Notes under the pieces: generated by a model
Database searches by the model: none
Seen by the model: only the letters and a program-made list of their open reading frames with translations
Told to the model about the DNA's origin: nothing
Assembly: GCA_018296165.2 (NCBI GenBank)
Contig: JACKQL020000040.1
Span: 124,001-188,000, forward strand
From: Termitomyces sp. T153
Lineage: Eukaryota > Basidiomycota > Agaricomycetes > Agaricales > Lyophyllaceae
Length of the DNA stretch: 64,000 bases
Reading direction: 5' to 3'
Shown here: positions 59,147 to 64,000 of the stretch, piece by piece
Numbering within the stretch: the stretch's first letter is position 1
How the letters are laid out: each line of letters begins with the position of its first letter
Translations under genes and position numbers: made by a program

Positions 59147-62050
59147 TTAGCTGGGAGTAGGTTTGACACTGGTGATTACCAATCAGATTCATGCAATGTG
59201 CTCTTATTGACATCCTTCTAGCAGCACATTTTTTGCCTGGCTTTGTTGGAGTGACAGCATTTTTACAAATAGTGATTCTCATGGTTGTCATGTGCTACAT
59301 TATCTTCTATCTTCCTTGTTGAGGCACACTTTGGTTATTCCAAATGTGTGAAAAGCTGTTGGACATTGTCAACAAAGCAGTTCCTAGTGCATTGACAGCT
59401 CTTGGTTTGCTGTTTCCCACAAGATTTTCCTGTGACATTTGTTCTGCAACAAAGTCTTTGTGCTTGGATGGGAAATCAGAGGTTTATATGGCTTGCTTAG
59501 CATGTCACTCAATTTACAAGGCAATTAAGAAGGGCCAAAGTGGCAAAGATAATAAACATAATGATGACATCCTGGTATATCCAGAGCATTGTAGTGCCAA
59601 GCATCATGGCAAGAAGTCCAAGGAATTGTTTGCCCAAAATCTGTTGGACAATAGAAATTTTGCATATATGTCCCTATATGCCCATATGTGGTTTTTGACT
59701 TCCAAGACTGGCTTGCAAGCTTGCTTTTATGTCATGGATATGAGGAAAAGATGGATAAAGCTTGGAAGAAAATGCATAGACTGGAAGATGGAAAAATAAG
59801 GGATATTTTTCAGGGCTCCACCATTTGGGAGTTCATGGGACCCAATGGTAAAACCCACTTCAGTCTCTCCAGCAACAAGAATGCTGGGCACTATTTATTT
59901 TTGATGAACATGGATTTTTTCAATCCTTTGGGCAACAAGCAAGCCAGAAAGAAAATCTCTGCCAAGATGATTTCAGTTGCATGTCTGAATCTACTCATCA
60001 AAGAATGGCACAAGCCCAAGAATCTATTTGTTTAAGTGATTCCTAGTCTGCAGGAGCCCTCTGTGGAAGTGGATGGTATGAACCCCTATCTCAAACCAAT
60101 TGTTGATGCCTTCCTCATGCTTTGGAAAGGTGTTTTCTTCACTCAGACTGCAAGCCATCTCTATGGGCAATTGATCTTCTGTGCCATTATCCTAGTCATA
60201 TTGATCTTCTATACCATTATCCTAGTCATATTGATTTTCTGTGCCATTATACTAGTTATCTGCAACTTCCCAATGACATATAAAGTGGGAAGCTTCACTG
60301 CAATCAACCACAAATTTTTCTGTTTGCACTGTGAATGCTGCAGGTTCTTCTACTCATACAACAACTTTGATTATGATGTTTGGGTTTTGTGTACCAATAC
60401 CAACTGTAGGTGGAAAGCAGAGAAGTACATATCTGCTTCCTCCTCAGAAGTGGCCAAAGGACTCATAGAAAAACATGGTATAGGATGGACCCAACTTCTC
60501 AGCCCCCCTTATTACAAGCAATTGTCCTATCTTGTTGTCAATCCCATGCACAAGCTATTTCTTGGTCTCATTAAGGAGCATTTCTGGAGTATCCTTGGTT
60601 ATGACCCTGAAGGGAAAATGAAGCTACAAAAGCAAACTGTTGCACAAAAAGGTTTAATTGTCAAGATACCCTTTGCATTGGATAACTCTGAGCTGCAGAC
60701 TAAAACATCTTTGAAAGCTACATGGTTGCTCATATGCTGGCTATCAGAGCATATAGCATTCAGTGATCAAGATCCAGCATTCAAAGAAGCACTAGAAAAA
60801 TGGGCTAAGATTGCTTTACTAGCTTTGGTTTACAATGCAAGAGGTCTTAAATGTGAAATGCAACCTAATATGAAGAAACTGACCAGGGAGGAGTATGCTC
60901 GAGCTATCGTGACCTGGGTCTGGCTTGTTATTTTTTCCTTTTGAATGCTACTGATGTCCTTACCTAGCAATTGAAACAAGTTGAAATCAGCAAATACTTG
61001 AACCCTAGTAATGTCTTGACAGACTAAGAGATGTGTATAATCAAGGATGATATGGATTATATTGTCAAACCCTCCTGAGTGCCATCTGTTCCTCTTTTGT
61101 TGGGATCAAAGCTCAAAGCTGATGAGTGGTGCACACTTAGTTGCTTGAACTTGCCTATTTCCTTAATTCATCAATGGTTGAAACACCCAAATAAAGAACA
61201 TGTGGAGTTGCTGCATCTTACTATGCTCCTCTTGTCTGCAATTTTGTTGGCAAGCTCTTCAATAACCAGTGATGCACACTGTACTCATTATATGGATTGT
61301 ATGATGGAGTATGGTGAGAACTTCAGAGGCTCTTTTTGTTTTACAAATTTGTTCCTAATCACCACATAGCTGTTCATATTCTGAAATTCATAAAACTCTT
61401 TGGTCCTGTTTATGAATGGTGGGCATTTCCCTTTGAACATGCAATTGGCCAGTTACAATGATTGTCAACAAATTATAAGAAGTATAAGTTTTCCACCAAG
61501 CCTTGGTCAAACTGATGTTAACTTGCAGCATAGATGAGTATGAAGAGACAATAGCATGATCTTGGCACAAAGCTTCCAATTTGAGAAGCCTTTTTTCAAA
61601 GGAAAGCTGTCCACATGTCATCAAAGAGTGCCTCTCATTCTTTCTGGATGTGGTTTGACCTCAAGTTTGTGACATCCTTGCAAGTGAGCATGATGATGTA
61701 ATCACCTTTCTGGATTTGGAAAACAAGGATACATTCGATGAGTCTTCAAGAATCAAAGGAAAAGTTGCACCTATCTCCCCTGAATATGCAGATGCATTCA
61801 AATGTGCTGAACTGCATGGTGTTGTTTCATCAGATGGGATTATCAGATCTCATATTTGGCATCTTGGTATCTCTTTCACAACTCACATGAGACACTACAG
61901 CAATAGCTCTGTACTATTACAAAGTTCACCTGCTCCATTTACTATTGAGCAGATCATTGAGTTCCCCAAGGTATCTAGTGACAGCAGGCACTTATAAGGA
62001 GTTTGGATTGTGGAGGTACATTATTAGCTGCCTGATATCCTTCACAATCC
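59147..62050 (+). pseudogene. Tnp2-type transposase, main part (frameshifted)
   Basis: Readable in order: a cysteine motif (CDIC..CLAC) and YPEHC; then DFQDWLASLLLCHGYEE, GSTIWEFMGPNGKTHF and FFNPLGNKQARKKISAKM; then NPYLKPIVDAFL. Later come NNFDYDVW, EKHGIGWTQLLSPPYY and NPMHKLFLGLIKEH, the hallmark end of the Tnp2 catalytic region. A C-terminal piece with GSKLKADEWCTL and LPISLIHQW follows at 61079-61369. A frameshift lies near 59690, stops near 60034 and elsewhere, and homology fades after 62.0 kb. A 30-base unit is triplicated at 60171-60260. Confidence 0.75.
60171..60260 (+). repeat. Three tandem 30-base units inside the transposase
   Basis: Units at 60171-60200, 60201-60230 and 60231-60260 differ by a few bases. 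Each adds ten residues of the type LIFCAIILVI and keeps the reading frame, giving an unusual run of about 30 hydrophobic residues. Confidence 0.9.
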
Positions 62051-62240
62051 ATACCAGGAATATCCTGAGCTCAGAGTGAGCATATGAAGCACTCATACAA
62101 ACACACAACTCAAAGTTGCATCAATCTCTGATATTGAAGCTCATTGCACAAGGTTTGAGTGGGGCAATATTATGACAATTGTGTCTCTGAATTGTGTATG
62201 AGTCTTCAATTCTGTGATAAAGTTGGAGTGCTAATTGTCA

Positions 62241-62989
62241 ATGAGTCTTTAAATTTGCCTTGATGCATTTAACAAACTTCAAGACATTTGTGGACTTTCC
62301 AAAGCATCTTTAATCTCTTCTTTATCTTTGTTTTTTTTTGCCCAAGTCATGCTTGGACATGGCTTATGTAATTAATATTTTAGAAATTGTTTGAATTTGT
62401 TCTTTTTGTGGCCTTGTGGGACATTGTGTCACATGGCTGACATCAGTTCTTTGTTCACCTTGCTAAAAAGAAATGAGAATGGGTCAGCAAAGTCCCCAAC
62501 ATCTTATTTACCCATGCTCACAGATAGATCCAACAAGTTTCACACCCAGACTCTACACATCTCTCTTCCCTATACTAGTAGTGCAGCCAGTCAAACTTGC
62601 AAGAACAGACTTTTATCAACCCTATAGAGTGGCTCTTATTCAAATCTAATGAATCTGATGCTATTCAAGATCACATGGTATGACGATTGTTCTCTCCTCA
62701 ATATTCTTTGCCTGACCATGTGGTCATGGGGACTCTTTTCAGAGGGCTGGAAGCAGTGGAGATGATGTTCAGCAAACTTGCCACTCAGAATATATGCAAA
62801 TGACAAAATTGGGCAACAGTGCCCAAATGGAACATTTGAAAGCTGGGACCAGTGCTCATTGGTCTCAATATTCTGGAAACATCTTGTAACTCTGTGCCAA
62901 ATAGAACATCTTTGAGCAGCTAAGGAACTTGAGGAAAAAGATCAAGTATGGTTCTACTATAAGAATCTTTCTCTTCTTTGACAAACCCA
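62241..62989. other. CpG-depleted spacer, no gene recognised
   Basis: Short ORFs only, the longest at 62391-62627 plus, with no domain. It includes a T-run near 62330. Decayed transposon or relic DNA. Confidence 0.4.
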
Positions 62990-63568
62990 CCTCAGGAGAT
63001 TCACCAGCTTACTGCCATGTTGAATGGTGTCAAAGAAGAAGTTGCATTGCCCCAGAAGCAAAGAGATGAAGCTCTACTTGTAGGTGTCTATCTTTCTTAA
63101 TGAAATCTTGCTCCTCATTGATTTGCTAGGATTGTGACATTTTTAAAGCTCAATTCTCTAATGAACAAACCTGACTCGCAGCAATAACAGGTGAACTTAC
63201 AGCTGTCAAGGCTGACCAAGACTGTCTGGCTCCTGTATGATGTCACATTCCATTCCTTTGTATCAGGTATTGAATCCTATACCATAGATTGTTCCGAAGC
63301 TAAGGGAGGTTGCCATCTGCAATATCTGCTATAATCTGATCACAAGTTTAATTATGCAAGTCAACTTTCATGCATGTTTTGTTCTCATGTTTTGTTGACT
63401 TTACCATGTAGTCTTTCCTACAGACACTCACTTTGTTCAGAGTGTGGTTCTAAATGGTCAGGGGAAGATATTTTGAAAATGTGCCCTGTGTGTCAGGATA
63501 TTTTGTTCCTTCCCAATCCTCTCAACATGAAAGATTTAGAAGAGGTGTTTGCGATGGTGGATACCTGA
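62990..63568 (+). pseudogene. RING-finger protein relic
   Basis: A helical segment EIHQLTAMLNGVKEEVALPQKQRDEALL (62996-63079) is followed, after gaps, by EVAICNICYNLITSL near 63307-63355. A separate frame then gives YRHSLCSECGSKW and CPVCQD (63424-63500). Together these supply the C-x2-C, H-x2-C-x2-C and C-P-x-C parts of a C3HC4 RING finger, usually an E3 ubiquitin ligase module. The middle cysteine region is damaged and frames differ, so it is not functional as it stands. Confidence 0.5.
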
Positions 63569-64000
63569 TCTTGTATGAGCTTGATCAGCATATAAGTTCT
63601 CTTCATTGTATTATAAGTTTTCTTCATTTTCCACTATTGTAGTAGTATTAGTGATACTCATTCCCACATTTTCTTGTTAAAAGTGACTTATGACTACTTT
63701 ATTGACTGAATGTGGCTTGAGATAGATATTTGCCTGATGTTTGATACAGTAATCCCTTATGAATTTCACTTGGCAATGGTGTAAAAATGATAGTTATAAA
63801 AAACAATGAATAAGCAGATCTACAAGATATGATGTAACTTTTCAAGCATAAGAGGGAAAGATAGAGAAAACAACAAATAAGTAAAGTAAGTCTAGTAAAA
63901 TGATGAATCATGAGTTCATGTAAAGGAGTATAGAATGATAAAAATGCATGTTAAGAAAACCTTAGAAAGCAAGCATGAATGGCCTTGAGATGAAGATTGA
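63569..64000. other. AT-rich CpG-depleted end of window, no gene seen
   Basis: Only short low-complexity ORFs. The window ends within the depleted block. Confidence 0.4.

Larger units (their letters stand above)
51835..62240 (+). mobile_element. Tnp2-family (Plavaka/CACTA-like) DNA transposon, decayed and split by an LTR element
   Basis: Transposase sequence starts at about 51835, stops at the LTR element inserted at 52358, and resumes after 59146, with recognisable homology to about 62.05 kb. The flanking DNA is CpG-depleted and no terminal inverted repeats were found by eye, so the outer limits are those of the coding relic only. Transposases of this family move DNA transposons with a DDE-type catalytic domain. 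This copy has stops and shifts and cannot be active. Confidence 0.65.

Overview
The window looks like nuclear DNA of a mushroom-forming basidiomycete (Agaricomycetes). Host genes are split by many 50-70 base GT-AG introns. It also carries a Crinkler/CR-type NTPase-nuclease gene of the kind expanded in these fungi, a Tnp2-family (Plavaka/CACTA-like) transposase, and repeat blocks almost empty of CG dinucleotides, as expected where CpG methylation has decayed transposon DNA. The species cannot be named from this sequence.

Layout. (1) 1-7.95 kb: normal composition. It holds a 254-residue membrane protein, an unknown 160-residue protein, a possible small membrane protein and a long stretch with no gene I can defend. 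(2) 8.0-14.2 kb: first CpG-depleted block, with a broken repeat-rich coiled-coil ORF and a dead Tc1/mariner element with about 215-base terminal inverted repeats. (3) 14.3-34.9 kb: the host gene island. It holds a PMP20/Prx5-type peroxiredoxin with a duplicated upstream region, a 15-exon gene for a protein with six Cys4 zinc-finger-like units, and a divergent full-length CR-type P-loop NTPase/restriction-endonuclease-fold protein. These are followed by a Q-rich unknown protein, a PIN-domain protein, the proteasome ATPase RPT6, a small protein with a SUMO-interaction-like motif, and a LamB/YcsF (5-oxoprolinase subunit A-like) gene. A degraded tRNA-Val-like sequence marks the edge. (4) 34.9-52.36 kb: second CpG-depleted block with a second Tc1 copy and relics of host-like genes (WH2/polyproline, REV1, possible LRR, RNA14/CstF-77, WD40). 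The later relics alternate with three foldback elements built from ~32-base repeats. (5) 52.36-59.15 kb: a less decayed LTR retrotransposon (two 1137-base LTRs, gag-like ORF, no polymerase seen), inserted into a Tnp2 transposase ORF that resumes afterwards and decays towards 62.2 kb. (6) 62.2-64 kb: more depleted DNA with a RING-finger relic.

Where genes may work together. The zinc-finger-array gene and the CR-type gene are divergent across 540 bases and may share a promoter. This is the best candidate for an undescribed pair, but the functional link is inference. The other host genes look independently transcribed. In the second depleted block, DNA-level copies of host genes that kept their introns lie beside transposons and hairpin-forming repeats, which suggests a silenced, decaying duplication or capture locus rather than working genes.
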